Positions 23,645 through 36,624 of a stretch of 64,000 bases of DNA are shown here, piece by piece. Both the position numbers and the translations under genes were made by a program. Source of the DNA: Mangifera indica (lineage: Eukaryota > Streptophyta > Magnoliopsida > Sapindales > Anacardiaceae); the NCBI RefSeq assembly GCF_011075055.1, contig NC_058146.1:3348001-3412000 (forward strand), in the 5' to 3' direction. A model generated the notes under the pieces. That model saw nothing but the letters and a program-made list of their open reading frames with translations, was not told the origin of the DNA and searched no databases. The number at the start of each line of letters is the position of its first letter. The stretch's first letter is position 1.

Positions 23645-25380
23645 ATGGTGGCTGCATTACCCGATGCAAGGGACTTCGCTGTCCAAGTCATCACCGGCCG
23701 GTGGTTCATGTTGTTTGCTTCAATGCTGATCATGGCCGCCGCCGGTGCAACTTACATGTTCTCCCTTTACTCAAACGACATCAAATCAGCTCTTGGCTAC
23801 GACCAAACCACCCTCAATCTCATCAGCTTCTTCAAAGATTTAGGCGCCAACGTAGGCCTTCTCTCCGGTCTCATCAACGAGGTCACTCCGCCGTGGGTGG
23901 CTCTCGTTATCGGCGCGATAATGAATCTTTTCGGCTACGCGATGATTTGGCTCGCTGTGGCCAAAAAAATCGCTGAGCCTCAGGTTTGGCTGATGTGTTT
24001 GTACATTTGCATTGGTGCCAATTCTCAGTCTTTCGCCAACACCGGCGTGCTCGTTACCTGCGTGAAGAATTTTCCCGAGAGCCGCGGCGTCGTTTTGGGC
24101 ATTTTGAAAGGCTATGTTGGCCTGAGTGGCGCCATTTTCACTCAGCTGTATCATGCTTTCTATGGTGATAATACTAAAGCTTTGATTTTGATGATTGGTT
24201 GGCTTCCAGCTGCCGTTTCTTTTGTTTTTCTGGGGACTATTAGGATCATGGATGTGGTTCGCCGGCCGACTGATCTGACAGTTTTTTACAGTTTTCTTTA
24301 TATATCATTAGGCCTTGCCGGGTTCTTGATGTCGATAATCATAATAGAGAAACAGTTCACTTTCAGTCAAGCCGAGTATGGCGAAAGTAGTGCCATGGTT
24401 AATTTTTTATTTTTTTGCCGCTTCTTGTTGTTGTCATAGAAGAATTCAAACGATGGAAGCTGAAACAGATCATCATGAATGATCCTTCTCCGATGACCGT
24501 CGTCTCCGATGAGAAACCGAATCAAAAGACGGTGTCATCATCTGCAACTCAACCGCCGCCACAACCTCCATGTTGGACGACTTGTTTCTGGCCACCAGAG
24601 AGAGGCGAAGACTACACAATTCTGCAAGCCCTTTTCAGCATCGACATGCTGATCCTCTTCGTGGCGACAATCTGCGGAGTCGGAGGAACCCTAACCGCAA
24701 TCGACAATCTGGGTCAGATCGGAACTTCTCTCAGATACCCCAAAAGAAGCATAAGCACGTTTGTTTCACTGGTCAGTATCTGGAACTATCTCGGCCGAGT
24801 TTCTGCCGGTTTCATCTCGGAAATTGTTTTAGTGAAATACAAATTTCCCCGCCCTCTCATACTCACCATCGTCCTCTTATTTTCCTGCTTCGGCCATCTT
24901 CTAATAGCCTTTAATGTCCCCGGTGGATTATACGTAGCATCGGTTATTATCGGCTTCTGTTTCGGCGCTCAATGGCCGTTAGTTTTCGCCATAATTTCGG
25001 AAATTTTCGGTCTCAAGTATTACTCAACTCTGTACAATTTCGGGGGAGTCGCCAGCCCCATTGGTTCATATTTGCTTAATGTAAGAGTCGCCGGATATTT
25101 ATATGACAGAGAAGCCGATAAGCAAATGGCGGCTGCCGGGCTCACCAGGAAGGCCGGTGAAGATCTCAGTTGTGTGGGAGTTGACTGCTTCAAGTTGTCG
25201 TTTATTATAATTGCGGCGGCAACTTTGTTTGGTTGCGTTATTTCTCTGATTTTGGTTCTGAGGACAGGAAATTTTACAGGAGTGACATCTATAAGAAGTT
25301 CAGAGAAGCTGCCGAGACTGCAGAGATGGAAACAGAATTTCGTTCATAGGAAACAACTTCAAGATTATAAGTACAATTAA
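23645..25380 (+). pseudogene. Nodulin-like/NFD4-like MFS transporter, frameshifted
   Basis: Plant membrane protein of the major facilitator superfamily with an N-terminal nodulin-like domain; substrates of the group are mostly unknown. It is uninterrupted by introns. The first frame (23645-24439) carries [73 protein letters not shown] and [14 protein letters not shown], all hallmarks. The second frame (from about 24412 to 25380) carries EDYTILQALFSIDMLILFV, GVGGTLTAIDNLGQIG, VSIWNYLGRVSAGFISEI and the end of the second MFS half. The two overlap at a T6-A-T7 run (24393-24406); one missing T there would separate them, and the span of 1736 bases is one short of a multiple of three. Everything else looks intact, so this may be a sequencing slip in a homopolymer, in which case the gene is whole at about 578 residues. 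Confidence 0.85.
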
Positions 25381-27041
25381 TGATTATTTTTCTCCATTAA
25401 TTGTATAAAAAAAAGCAACCACAAGAATCCTTTTTTTTTATTTTTTATAATAAGGTTAGAATGTGACAACGGATATTTATGATATTTTATTTAAATATTA
25501 TAATAAAAGTGAAATTAATTATTATTTTGTCTGTAAAGTTTATGATATTTTATTTATATTTTAAAATAAGAATGTAAGTAATGTTCTGTTATGTTGAATT
25601 TTAAAATATTATAATAACATACTAAATTGAAAATAGTATTTGGGTATGTTAATATTATTTTCTGTTAGTTTTTTTTTTTTTCACGACATTCTTTCCCTTT
25701 AATATAAATTTGATATAAATATCCAATTTTTTATAACTAATTAGTTATAAAATAATAATAAAAATACAACCACTTACACATTAACAATATAGAACATAAC
25801 ACTAAATAAAAAAATTTTAAAATTTCAATATCAAATCATCAAATAATATAATTAAATATTATTTAATTGAATTAAGAGATTTTGATGCAAAATTTTTTTG
25901 ATTGTGAACTGAATTTTAGATTATGAAAGAGTAAGATTCTAATGTTAAAGATAAAAGCAAAATATGTATTAAGTTAGAGTTTGGACGTATTTATTTATTT
26001 AATGCATAAAAAATAATTAAAATTGTATAGTATAATTAAAATATATTAAATTAACTGATTTCCCAACTGAAAATACCATTTTCAGTTCTTAAGGTTTTCT
26101 TTTTTGGTAAATATTTTCATTCCCTAAGTTGGATATAGATATTTTTACCAAACCTTTAATAAAGTTTTCTGCCAAACCTACGAAATTGATAGGTACGGGA
26201 CCAAATCTAATCTAATTGGCGAAAAAAATTCCACCAAAGATCACTTTTTTTGGGTTGTTTTTGGTCAGAGCGTATACTTCATGCTCCAATGTATCATTCT
26301 TAACATTGCTTTTGGATTAGAGGGGCATGTAGGGATGGATATGATTTGCCGGTTTTACTCAATTTGAATTCAATTTGAATTTCCAATTTGAATCAATAGT
26401 TTAAATTCTTTGTTTGAATCAATTCAAATTCATAATTTAAATTGATTATTCAAATTTGTGTCTCATTTTGGCTCTAATTTGTAATTTTAAATATTGAAAC
26501 GACATCATTTTATCAATAAATCATAAACTCAAACTATAAATTCATATCATAAATTCAAATCATAAATTTAAACTAAACTTGTATCAAATCAAAACAAATC
26601 ATTTTTTATTAAAATCAAACTCAAATCACCTTTAATTTTAATTCAACAAACTCAAATCAAAAAGTGTTCGAATTTGATCCGATTCATATCCATCCCTAGA
26701 GGCATGTAGATGAAACGAACACCATTTTTTGTTATTATTGAAATGAATCAATTCCAGCACACTTCGTTACATTCTACTTTTATGTCAATCTGTGTATACA
26801 TGCGCCACGCGACGACATTTGTTTATGTTCTTGTAACGTCAAAAGATTTAAGTCCAAACCATTATTTTGGTTAGAAGCAATCTACTCCATAAATTCCAAT
26901 TACAGCCATTATGATTGTCCTTAGATTACAAATTAAACATTAACCAGCTTAGTTTTCTACTTCCTGTGTTATATAATTATGCATTCACAATAAACTGAGT
27001 AGCGTATAAAGTTAAAAAAAGACCAAACCGGTACCTGTAAA
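25381..27041. other. Intergenic, AT-rich
   Basis: No gene seen. It contains low-complexity A/T sequence (25.4-26.1 kb) and a well-bounded TIR element at 26331-26697. Confidence 0.6.
26331..26697. mobile_element. hAT-like MITE with perfect 14-bp TIRs
   Basis: The ends are AGGGATGGATATGA (26331-26344) and its exact inverse TCATATCCATCCCT (26684-26697). The flanks are AGGGGCATGT on the left and AGAGGCATGT on the right, a target duplication of 8-10 bases with one mismatch. The 367-bp interior consists of alternating TTGAATTC/AAATTCAAAT and AAACTCAAATCAAA words and encodes nothing. The size, TIR and duplication length fit a non-autonomous hAT-type element. Confidence 0.8.
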
Positions 27042-29525
27042 TTAGCACCGGCAGAAGAAAGAAGGGCGATCTCCTCTATCAAGGCGATCAGATGGACCGG
27101 CTCTATTTCTATAGCTTCTTCCTTCATCCTGTGCTGGCTTTCCTCCATTTCCATACCCATTGCTGCCTCTTCGTGGACTGCCATCCCTTTCCTTTTCTTA
27201 GCCTCTGTCTCTGCCATAACCATTCTGAGGATAACAATCTGAACCACCATACCTGTCATTTGCAATACGATCTCCACCAGGTTGGTACCTGCATTTTAGA
27301 AATTTTGGTCAAAGAGAAACAGGCTTTATTTATCGTAATGAAAAAAACCTCCATTTTTTTTTCATTTAATCTATTAATTAAAGCGCTTAGGCATTAGATT
27401 GTATTCCACCTACAGAACGTCCATACCTGTCATTGACAATGATGCTATCATGACCCCCAAATTTGCTCTCTGCTGTTATAACAGTTTTTATCTCCATAAC
27501 GCCCGCCATCATATCAGTCATCCATGTATCTATCATGCTCTCCTCCAAAGTAGTTTCCACAGCCACCAGCTCCTCTGTACCTAGAACATGATAAAAATTT
27601 ACCTCCAACCCCATCTCCAGTGCCACCAGCAGAAGGATAATCATAGGCCCAATGTCCACCATGCCCACATTTGAAATGTTCGTCTTGCTCTGCAGGCCTG
27701 ATTCCACCATCGCTTCTCCTGCCACCAGATGAGTAACCTAGCCATGTTCTACATCCTCTCCTCCCATTTTGGGCTGAGCCCTGTTAACAGAGATAATCCT
27801 TCTTCAAACTCCCATCTGTGCATTTTTTTCAATAGCATCTTCCATGGCTCAGCAGTCAGCATATGTGACGAACCCAAATCCATGTGGACGACCTGAATCA
27901 CTTTGCATCACGATCTACATGAATACGCAAGGGAATCTGATGAAAAGAATAGCATTGACTGCAGATAATCCAAAACCACAGAAATGAATGTGACACCAAC
28001 TATTTAACATCATTGTGAAGAAGATGAGATTAGCAACAGTATGTTTATAATATAAATTTAAAAGCAAAACAGGCAAATAATTATAACTTGCTCCACACTA
28101 ACTACTTAGCAATATGGCAAAAACTTGCACATGGAGCTAGTGAAACTTCATAAATACAATAATGATTAATGACCAGGTACTCCAAAACAGAACAGAACAT
28201 AGAAGAAAATGGAAATTTTATGATTAATGACCATGTCATCCTCAAAGGATAAGAGATCCTTTGACCTTTTAAACAATATTTTTCCATAAACTTAAAATGA
28301 GTTTCATCCAACCAGACTTTCCATAAATCAAGTTAACCATTGTGAAAAGACTTCATATTCGGATAAAAAAAGATTGAACAAGAAAACGACATTGACAAGC
28401 CACAATAACAATAAGAGAAAGTAACACCAGATGGATGAAAGCAGAGAAAAACAGAAAATTTTACACAACAGGAAAGTAATACCAAAACATGCTATTGTAA
28501 CTTGCTGATTATTCAGCCAGGTTTACCGCATAAGATCTGTTCCATACTTCCGATTCAGATCACTAATGTCCAAGCAAATTGCCTTCAATGTATAAGAACT
28601 CTTTCCTAGGCAAAAGTAGAAAATCCAAGTATATGTATTTGGCTGCCTATCATGAACAACAATCCATAAAGAAATAGATCCATTCCTTATTGAGAATGCT
28701 TGCTTGCTGGAAAAACTAAACATTACCACTCATCTTAATCTAATCACATAAACTGACACTGAACATCAGCAACTCAATTCCAACCAAAAATACCGTTCAA
28801 AAATTTCCATCTGCAGCATCTCAATAGATCATACTGAGCATTTCAATGAGAGCAAGAAAACAAGTAGAAAAGAAAATCAACATAATGCTTTAAAAAATCA
28901 GAGAACAAATATCAGAATATCCACAGACGATATCAACATTAACTAATGCAAACGACATGCAAAGAATAAAGACTAATCTTCTGATTCAGCATTGAATGTA
29001 ATTGACAGCTAAATATCAGCTATGATTCGCTATGGAGTTCGGGACACGGAACGGAATCATTATGCACTGGTTCAATAATCGGAAGCTGAAATACTCTGGC
29101 TATAATATTAAAAGGTTACCATTAATTTAAAAAAAAAAAACTAATATAATAAAATTCTGAGTTTACAAAAAAAAAAAACCTATGTATCAGTTGTTAAATG
29201 TTTCTGTTCGTCCTGAATATATCTTTACAAGTCAAAGTGAAAATGATCCTTGAACGGGCCAGTTTCTAGGCAATCAAACACTCCAAGCAACCAAACAGTC
29301 CAGAAGAAAAACAAAAATGAATTTCCAGGCAACTTACTTAACAATCGAAGCGAAAACAAGATTTATTTTAAAAAAAAAAAACCACTAAGCTTTGAACTAA
29401 TAACTCAAAAGTACCCGAGCCTTGATAATTTTTCCAAAAAGACTAAATGCGTTTTCAAGCTGTCGTTCATCGACGTTCCACGACAGTCCGCCAACAAATG
29501 TACGGTTCTCGTCTTTCCCGGTCAT
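27042..29525 (-). pseudogene. RZ-1-type glycine-rich RNA-binding protein, decayed
   Basis: Relatives carry an RRM, one CCHC zinc knuckle and an RGG/DRYG-rich tail, and act in nuclear pre-mRNA processing. Exon 1 (from ATG at 29525 to about 29404) is intact: RTFVGGLSWNVDERQLENAF, then a GT donor after GKIIKAR. Further exons at about 27950-27042 are damaged. The RNP region has GRPHGFGFVTYAD followed by a stop where the family has arginine; then DAIEK, RIISVNRAQPKMGG. The knuckle reads HFKCGHGGHWAYDY, with the first and last cysteines changed to H and Y. The tail has NYFGGEHDRYMDD followed by TGA where DDR is expected, and later NGYGRDRG followed by TAA. Frames also shift between blocks. Introns are retained, so this is a decayed duplicate gene, not a processed copy. 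Confidence 0.85.
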
Positions 29526-30828
29526 GTCTCTCTCTGACGTAACCAAGATAAGTTAACTAAAACACCTAAGCGGCGACACTTTTGCGAGAGCATTAGAGTG
29601 AGACTAGTAACACTCTGTTTGTTTCCAAAGAAAAGTGTTTCCGCGAAAATTAAAATTTCTAAGCTAAAATAGAAAGTTCCGGAATGTGAATTGGTTACTG
29701 GTGCTTTGTATGGTTATACTTTCAGAAATATTTTCAGGCTACAATCAATTTCGAACTTGGAAAACTTCCCGAGAAACATGGGCCTATAATTGGGCGTTGA
29801 CTTTAGGGCCATAGTCCATCTCAATCAAAACTTTGATTTAATAAAAACTATGAAAAATATATCATTTGTAAGTTATCAATTAGGTTCAAAGTTTTAAGAA
29901 ACTTATAATCAACCACACAACTTTGGGGGATAAAAAAAATTATTGTAAAGTTTTAAATTATTCAATTTTAAAAATAAATTAAACTTAGAATGAAACTTTG
30001 ATCTACACATTAAAATTTTCTGAAAAATATAGGACAACATGGCGTTTTTCGGACCAGCAAGTAGAATTCAGCGATAAATTTTGCAAGTAATTTATACTAG
30101 TAATACCATGCATATACATAATGGATATACGTAAAATAGATACAAACTGAACTGAATTCGAATACTCTTTAACTCGAATTTAACTCAAATAAAAAATGAC
30201 TCGACTCAAGTTTAACTCAAATCCGTCAAACTAATATTAAGGATGATTCAAATTATATTCGAATAAAAATAATTTTTTTGAGTTTAAACAGAAATTCATA
30301 ACTCAAATATGTGATTTAAATTCGTAACTTATTTACAAAATGATATTATTTAACAATTATTTAATATAATTCAAATCGAACCATGAGCTAAATTCAAACT
30401 GAATCGAGCTATCTATCTAATTCACAAGCAAAACCGAGTCAAATCTCTTAACTCAAACTCAATTTATATTTAAAGTAAATAAATTCAAATCGAACCGAAT
30501 CAAATTGAACCAACTTTCGAACCGAGCCAACTTGATTCAACTCTAACCCGAGATACATACTTATATATATCATCATATGATTGAATATTATTCTGTTTTT
30601 AATTTAAAATTATTCAATCACATAATAACATACATAAATGTGTAACTATTAATATACTCAATTAGATATGCATAGTTTTATTGGATTCATATTACAATTA
30701 GAGAGGGAAAAAACTTGCGACTTATCATTTCTCATAAGCAATTTCATCATTTACATTGTGGTCCCTGGTTAGTATGGCCAAAGAAAGTATGCTGTACAAT
30801 GATGAAGAGAAAAATAAAAACCTTAGTA
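29526..30828. other. Intergenic with TIR-like element and palindrome
   Basis: Contains an AACTCGAATTTAACTC-type element (about 30125-30555) and an AT-rich palindrome (about 30550-30670, with ATATGATTGAATATTATTCT and its mirror). No gene is seen. Confidence 0.55.
30125..30670. repeat. CTCGAA-type element plus AT-rich palindrome
   Basis: The first part repeats words of the kind ACTCGAATTTAACTCAAAT and AACCGAATCAAATTGAACCA, as in the elements at 6.5, 35.5 and 46.9 kb. The second part is a small palindrome of the 1.1/12.1/59.2-kb family. Boundaries are approximate. Confidence 0.45.
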
Positions 30829-33800
30829 CTATTCCCAACCCATCAAGATTTTCCTTACATGATCTTGGATCTTGTTCCTTGGCTCAGAATTGCCATCAGC
30901 TTCATCAAGCAGGATTCTATACACTTCCCATTCCCGGTTAAGGATCATGTGCCTCCCTATCTCGGCCTACAATATCAAAGGACAATGAGACAATGGCATA
31001 AAGCATTGGAGAAATTTTGATGACATTCTTTTATGGAAATTGATTAAATTTGACAAGGGCTAGTACCGAAAAGATGCGAATGTTGAGAATCTTGAGGGCT
31101 AGTGTGATATCATGGAAAACAAGAGGTCGGCCCCTGCCTGACAATTCAACAGGATTTGCCACCAGCAGCTCAGTATCAGGGCCGCGGCTCACCACAGCGA
31201 CTCTAAGAGGGTGCAGAAGCTCCATCCGTAGACGAGAGCACAAAGCATTCTGTTTGTTTGGGTCGATTATCTTCTTCCCATCTGCTTGCATTATAAACAA
31301 GTCTAACTCACAGTTGCCTTTCGGGTTGGCGAAAAACCGTGCATGAGAAACCTTACATAACATAAACAAGTTTCCAGAATTAAGAAAAAAAGACACTGCA
31401 ATAATGAAACAAATTTGATTTAATGAAAAGTTAAATGGCTCAAATTAAATAAACCTGGATATTGTAATCCTTTAGGGTTCTCATGATGTCGTAAATGAGA
31501 CCCTTGTGATCCTGGCAGAGGATTTGAATGAGCGTGTGATAAGGGCTAAATGCATTATCCATGGTAATGGATACAGGAGTTGAAGAAAGAAATCCGGTAG
31601 GTTGTCCAGCAGGCAGCTCCAAACTGAACATGTCTCCAGTGATTGCAGAAGGAAGAAATGAGGAACCCTGAGAGCATGCAGTTACTTCAGGACCGGCCAA
31701 TTCGATCTCACAACTCATTAAGGTATTGCCTAACACAGCTTGCAAACGATTAACTGTTTCTTCCTGCCTTTTTCCAGTATGAAGAAGCTCCCTGATGAAA
31801 ACACAATTCTATCAGTTACAGAAAAATAAAGAGCATGTCTCTCCCATCTCAATTACATGCAATCATTAACAGAGTTATAGCACATTTTGCAGCCAGTTAA
31901 ATAATTGTTTGAAGCTCATGGCTCCAGAAGTTTAAGGATTTATAACCGAACTTTGAAAGTTCACAAATAAACACTCAGCAATCCTTTTCAATTGCAAATG
32001 AGCAATGATGAATATGCTCTAACTGAATATAATCTTTTGCTTGACTGAGGAAAACTTATATCCAAAAAATATCTCATAATTCACATTCCAGGTGATGTAT
32101 TATTTTATTTGACCATCCCATATCATTCACCGAATCATCACTACATTTACTGGCCATGGTCAAAAGATACATGCAAATCTTTGTGAAGTGCTCTACTTCA
32201 TTGCCAATTATAAAAAGACTTTCACAGTATCACCCATTTCAAGTTTTTGTCTTTTGTGCCCTTTTGGAGTGAATGCTCGAGTGCAGAATCCGAATCAGCT
32301 ACAGAAAGTTATGATAATGGTTAGTGGGAATAAGTATACATCATAAAAAGAACCATTTATTCTCATCTTATCTTACTCAAAATAACATAAAGTATGCCTT
32401 ATTCCATAAGGCATTTGTCACATCAATTACTTAGCCAATTTCACAAGTCAAGAATTGGCTATTTATTGCTAGTTGATAGCATTATGTTCAAAAGCTCTCA
32501 TTTTGGCTGACATAAAAGATAAATGAGAGAATTTGAGTCCTTAAATAGCCCTAGAGACTAGAGAGATCAATTTTGCTATGAGATTCCAAATTATCTTGTC
32601 TTTTTCCTTCTTATGTCAAACTATCAAAATGTCCTTAAAAACTAATAAAAGAAAGCGAAAATACAAAGAAACGAAAATATAGAAGTCTAGCACTTGTTAA
32701 AGCAAAAGTTTCCAAGAACAGCAAACCTGGTATCAGTGACGAAAAAGAGATCCATCACTTTCCCATCTGGGGTAGTGGATACTTTTACCCTTTTTATTAT
32801 AAGCTCTAGCTCACAAAGAACCTCAGTTACATCTACAAAAATAGACAAGACAAACAAAAAAACAATTTAATTGAATAATGCAGCTGCTCCATGATTATTA
32901 GTTAATGATACAAGAGCTCAAAAAATAAAATACTGAAAAAAGGAAAAGTTTAACCATTTTGTTGTGTTGCTCTTTTAAAACATCTTTATATCCTTTCCCA
33001 GGACAACTTTTTTCATTTCCAGGTCAAAATAATTAAGAAATAACAAAATGATAATCAAACCATTCTCATAAAATCATAAATCAAGTACGGTAAATTTGAA
33101 AATAATCAAGTTATTTGGAGACTGTTGATAAGTTTTTGGTAAGTTCAGTCACATAGGCTCCACCACAGACAATTCTTGAACGAATTATCGAAAATGTTGA
33201 AAATGGTATGTACATATTTATATTGGCTTTTCAGATTTTATCCTATCATATCAATAAGCAAAGAACCCAAACAAAGATTCTGAATAATTTTCCAGAAATT
33301 TCCAGAAGGCAAGCAGCACAAAGTCTAAAAATGAGATGTAAAGTCATAGAACCCCAAGGCAGACAAATCTGAATATGGCAAAACACTTGGTCAAAACGGT
33401 TAAAATTTTCATGGGTAAAATAAAGGCTACCATGTAAGAGTCCTTTTCTGTCTTGAGAGCACCAGAATTTCAAAAGAAACACATCTGGAGGCTTTGACTG
33501 CTGATTTTCCAACCGGTACGAGAAGATTCTAGAGGTTGCAAATGGTGAAGGACAGACCTCTAAGAGCCTCTTCTTCAACAAACTCCACCTTGTGGATGGC
33601 TTTCCAACCACCCAAAACACCAAGTAGCACCATTTACCATCAGTTGAGACATCTTCACAGAACAAGAAGAAACAACACGACAAAATCACAAATACATCCA
33701 AATAAAAGCTAAGTTTTATTAAGAACACTAGATCCAGCAAAACTTGAAATCACAGCAAAATTATCCCTTTTTTCTTCAAAAAAAAAAATACTGTTATGTC

Positions 33801-34290
33801 CTATGTTGGCCAACCATTCGCGTAAAATGACCTCAAAACAACTAAATTCATCCTTCAATTAGATCTCCAAAACTGTCTAAAAGGAAACCATAAAAAATTA
33901 CTGTATCAGAAGTACCCATCTCCAGCATTGCCGAAAGAATCAGTCATCAACTAACAACTTTCAAAATTCAACAAAAATAAAAAGAAAAAACAAACCATTA
34001 TTTGATTACCTCCAAAATCAAAGATCCCACCATCCACATAATCAAAAAGAAAAACAAAAAAAACACACTACGGTACTGTTCCGGCAACGTTACCAATCAG
34101 CTACAAAAAAATGAAAATATGTAAAATGAAGCACACCTCCTTTGCAAATGCTCAAGCCAAAAAGCAAGATAACCCTGCACAAATCACAACCTAAGCCAGT
34201 CTTGTCGGGACAGTTAACTGTAATAACAGTGGGATCACCCGGGTTCTCGCCTTGACTTATGACGACAAAATCTTCATACAATATCCCCAT
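30829..34290 (-). CDS. ACR10: ACT-repeat protein, ACR9/ACR10 type
   Basis: Plant ACT-domain-repeat protein, thought to sense amino acids or related metabolites by analogy with bacterial GlnD-type ACT domains; no catalytic domain. Six exons (34290-34137, 33652-33431, 32832-32727, 31791-31455, 31351-31067, 30966-30829) join in frame to 413 residues, the family's usual size. ACT 1: DPTVITVNCPDKTGLGCDLC and DVSTDGKWCYLVFWVVGKP. ACT 2: FLLKFWCSQDRKGLLHDVTE and VSTTPDGKVMDLFFVTDTRE. ACT 3: HTLIQILCQDHKGLIYDIMR and LDLFIMQADGKKIIDP. The C-terminal part has RGPDTELLVANPVELSGRGR and ends AEIGRHMILNREWEVYRILL with a final LMGWE. SKPPDVFLLKF and LLHTGKRQ favour ACR10 over ACR9. A CACGTG lies 380 bases upstream of the start (34670). 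Confidence 0.92.
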
Positions 34291-35331
34291 TTCTTGAACT
34301 CTTATTTTCCACCTACAGAGAACGAAAAAGATAAAAACTTGATGAAAACCCAGATGGCTATCTTCGCTTTCTCTTTATTTTGAGGCGTTGATTCCTTCTT
34401 GTTGTTTAGCTGAATCTTGTGTTGGAGATTCCGTCATAAGAGAAGTGAACAAAAACAAACACTTGAGTGAGAAACAAAGAGAGAAGAATTAGCACAGTCG
34501 GATCTTCTTGTTCCCCCTGGCCCTGGCCTCGCTCTGTTATTTATTAATTTTATTTTGGTTGCCTTTTTTAGTCTCTTGCTTTTGATTAAGTTTTAATTTA
34601 TACTTTTAACTTTATAGTGAAGACTTAAAAGGAGAACTGAGGCGGAGAAACATTTTGGGATTTTCAGGCCACGTGGTGATATAGGATTAATTTATTTAAA
34701 ATAAAATTACTTGATGATGTGTCAGAATGTTATTGGAGAATAAGGATAAAGTAATTCACAAGTATGAAGCATAACTCATTTATTTATTACAAGAAAAAGA
34801 AAAACATGAAAGTGCAATATTTAAAATGTCTTTTTTGTTTACAATAATTTTTACAATTTTCAAACTAAACCAAATTTAAAATACATATATATGAATTAAA
34901 CTTTTTATATATTTATATCATATTCTAGAAAATTATATATGAACTAATTTTATTAAATAATATATATTTAAAAACAAATAATTTTTAATAAATTCAAATC
35001 AGATCAAATCGTACTTTTTTATTTCATTTTTTTAATAATTTTTTAAGTTATTTTTTTAATTTTATTTAGAAAAATCTCTTGACCCACATAAAACTGGACT
35101 ATACACACCTTTTCTAGCTATTCCAGAATCAATTTCAATGGTTTTTTTTTGGTTACCAAATATAAAGCATGTGTTAAAATGAATATGTAATAGGTGGCAT
35201 TGATGAGTGAAGTTTTATTGGAAGAGATTTTCTACGGTTTTTTAAAGAAGTTGTACGAAGTTGGTACCCTTCAAGCAATTTTTTATAATGTTAGACAGGC
35301 GATTATTATTCTTAATCAATTTTTTGATATT

Positions 35332-35363
<32 letters not shown>

Positions 35364-36620
35364 TTTTTTTTTTTGCATTGGTTGTTTTTTTCGTTAATGC
35401 TTTCTAAAAACCCAAGTTTTTGCAAGGAAATTTAAGTGTTGTCAAACATGTAACATCTTATATAAAGATTTCAAGTGTACGGGTTTTGAATGTGGAAATA
35501 GATATGAATCGAATTAAGTTTAAATATCTATTTATTCGAATTTAATTCGAATAAAAAATACCCAGTTTTTATTTATCGAACTAACATTAAGTGTGATTTA
35601 AATTTGACTCAAATATATAACTTAGATTTATAATTTGAATTTATAACTCATTAACAAAATGATATTGTTTAACAATTATTCAATATAAATTAAACTGAAT
35701 CATAAATTAAATTCAAATTAAATCAAATTATCTACTTAACTTATTAATCGAACCAAATCAAACTCTCTTTAAGTCAAATTTAACCCAATTTCAAAACTAG
35801 TCACATTTAATTTAAATTTAATTTAAATTCAAATTAAGCTAAATTAAACCGAGCCTCTTTCAAACCCAAAAGTCTAGCATACGTTGCAGATAAGAAGAAC
35901 TGAAAAATAAGCTAGAGGCATAATGTTTGCTTTTTATGATAGCAAGTGGGCAGTTGATGCGATATTAGGCAGCTGTATTGTCAGGAGATTTTATAAGGAA
36001 TTATTTGAATAAAGATAAATGAACTTAGTATTAAAATTGAACAAATTTATGAAGCTTTTATTTATTTTTTAGGAGATGGATTTATTGCCATTTTTTTGGT
36101 TTACAGAAGATGATTTATGGTTTGATGGTCTCTTAATTTTAACAGAATATTTATTATACGATTGTGTAGAATATTCTATAATTATTAGGTCGAATCCATC
36201 CATGTAGTTTCAGAGACAACTTAAAGAAGAAACATAAAAATCAGGTATTTTTTGCCATTAGAGATTGATCTCTCACTGTATAAATCTAAGAAATAAAATA
36301 TTACAATAATTTTCTATTATCAATGATAATATAATAGGTAATATATATGATAATCTGATTATTATTTTTATTTTAAATATTAAAAAATTAATCTTGATTT
36401 TATTATTATTATATTATTATATATTAATTTTTTTAAAATAATTTTATTTTTAATTAATATAACAATTTATTAGTATTATTTTATTATTTTTAATTAAATA
36501 TAATAATTATTTATATTTATGAATTTTTATCAAATTTTATTTAATATATTAATGATTTATATATAATAATTTTTTAAATAATTTATCTTAAAAATAATTT
36601 TTTTTAGTATGATAATAAAA
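34291..36620. other. Intergenic, AT-rich repeats
   Basis: No gene seen. It holds a TTTA/T low-complexity tract at about 35337-35375, an AACTCGAATTT-type element at about 35490-35880, and very AT-rich sequence at 36290-36620. Confidence 0.55.
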
Positions 36621-36624
36621 AATT

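Noticed and set aside
26969..27725. Met/Glu-rich frames on the minus strand (about 100 codons each)
   Set aside because: They are off-frame readings of the DRYG/GGSD-rich tail of the decayed RZ-1 gene; the biased composition comes from the repeat-like codons of the true frame.
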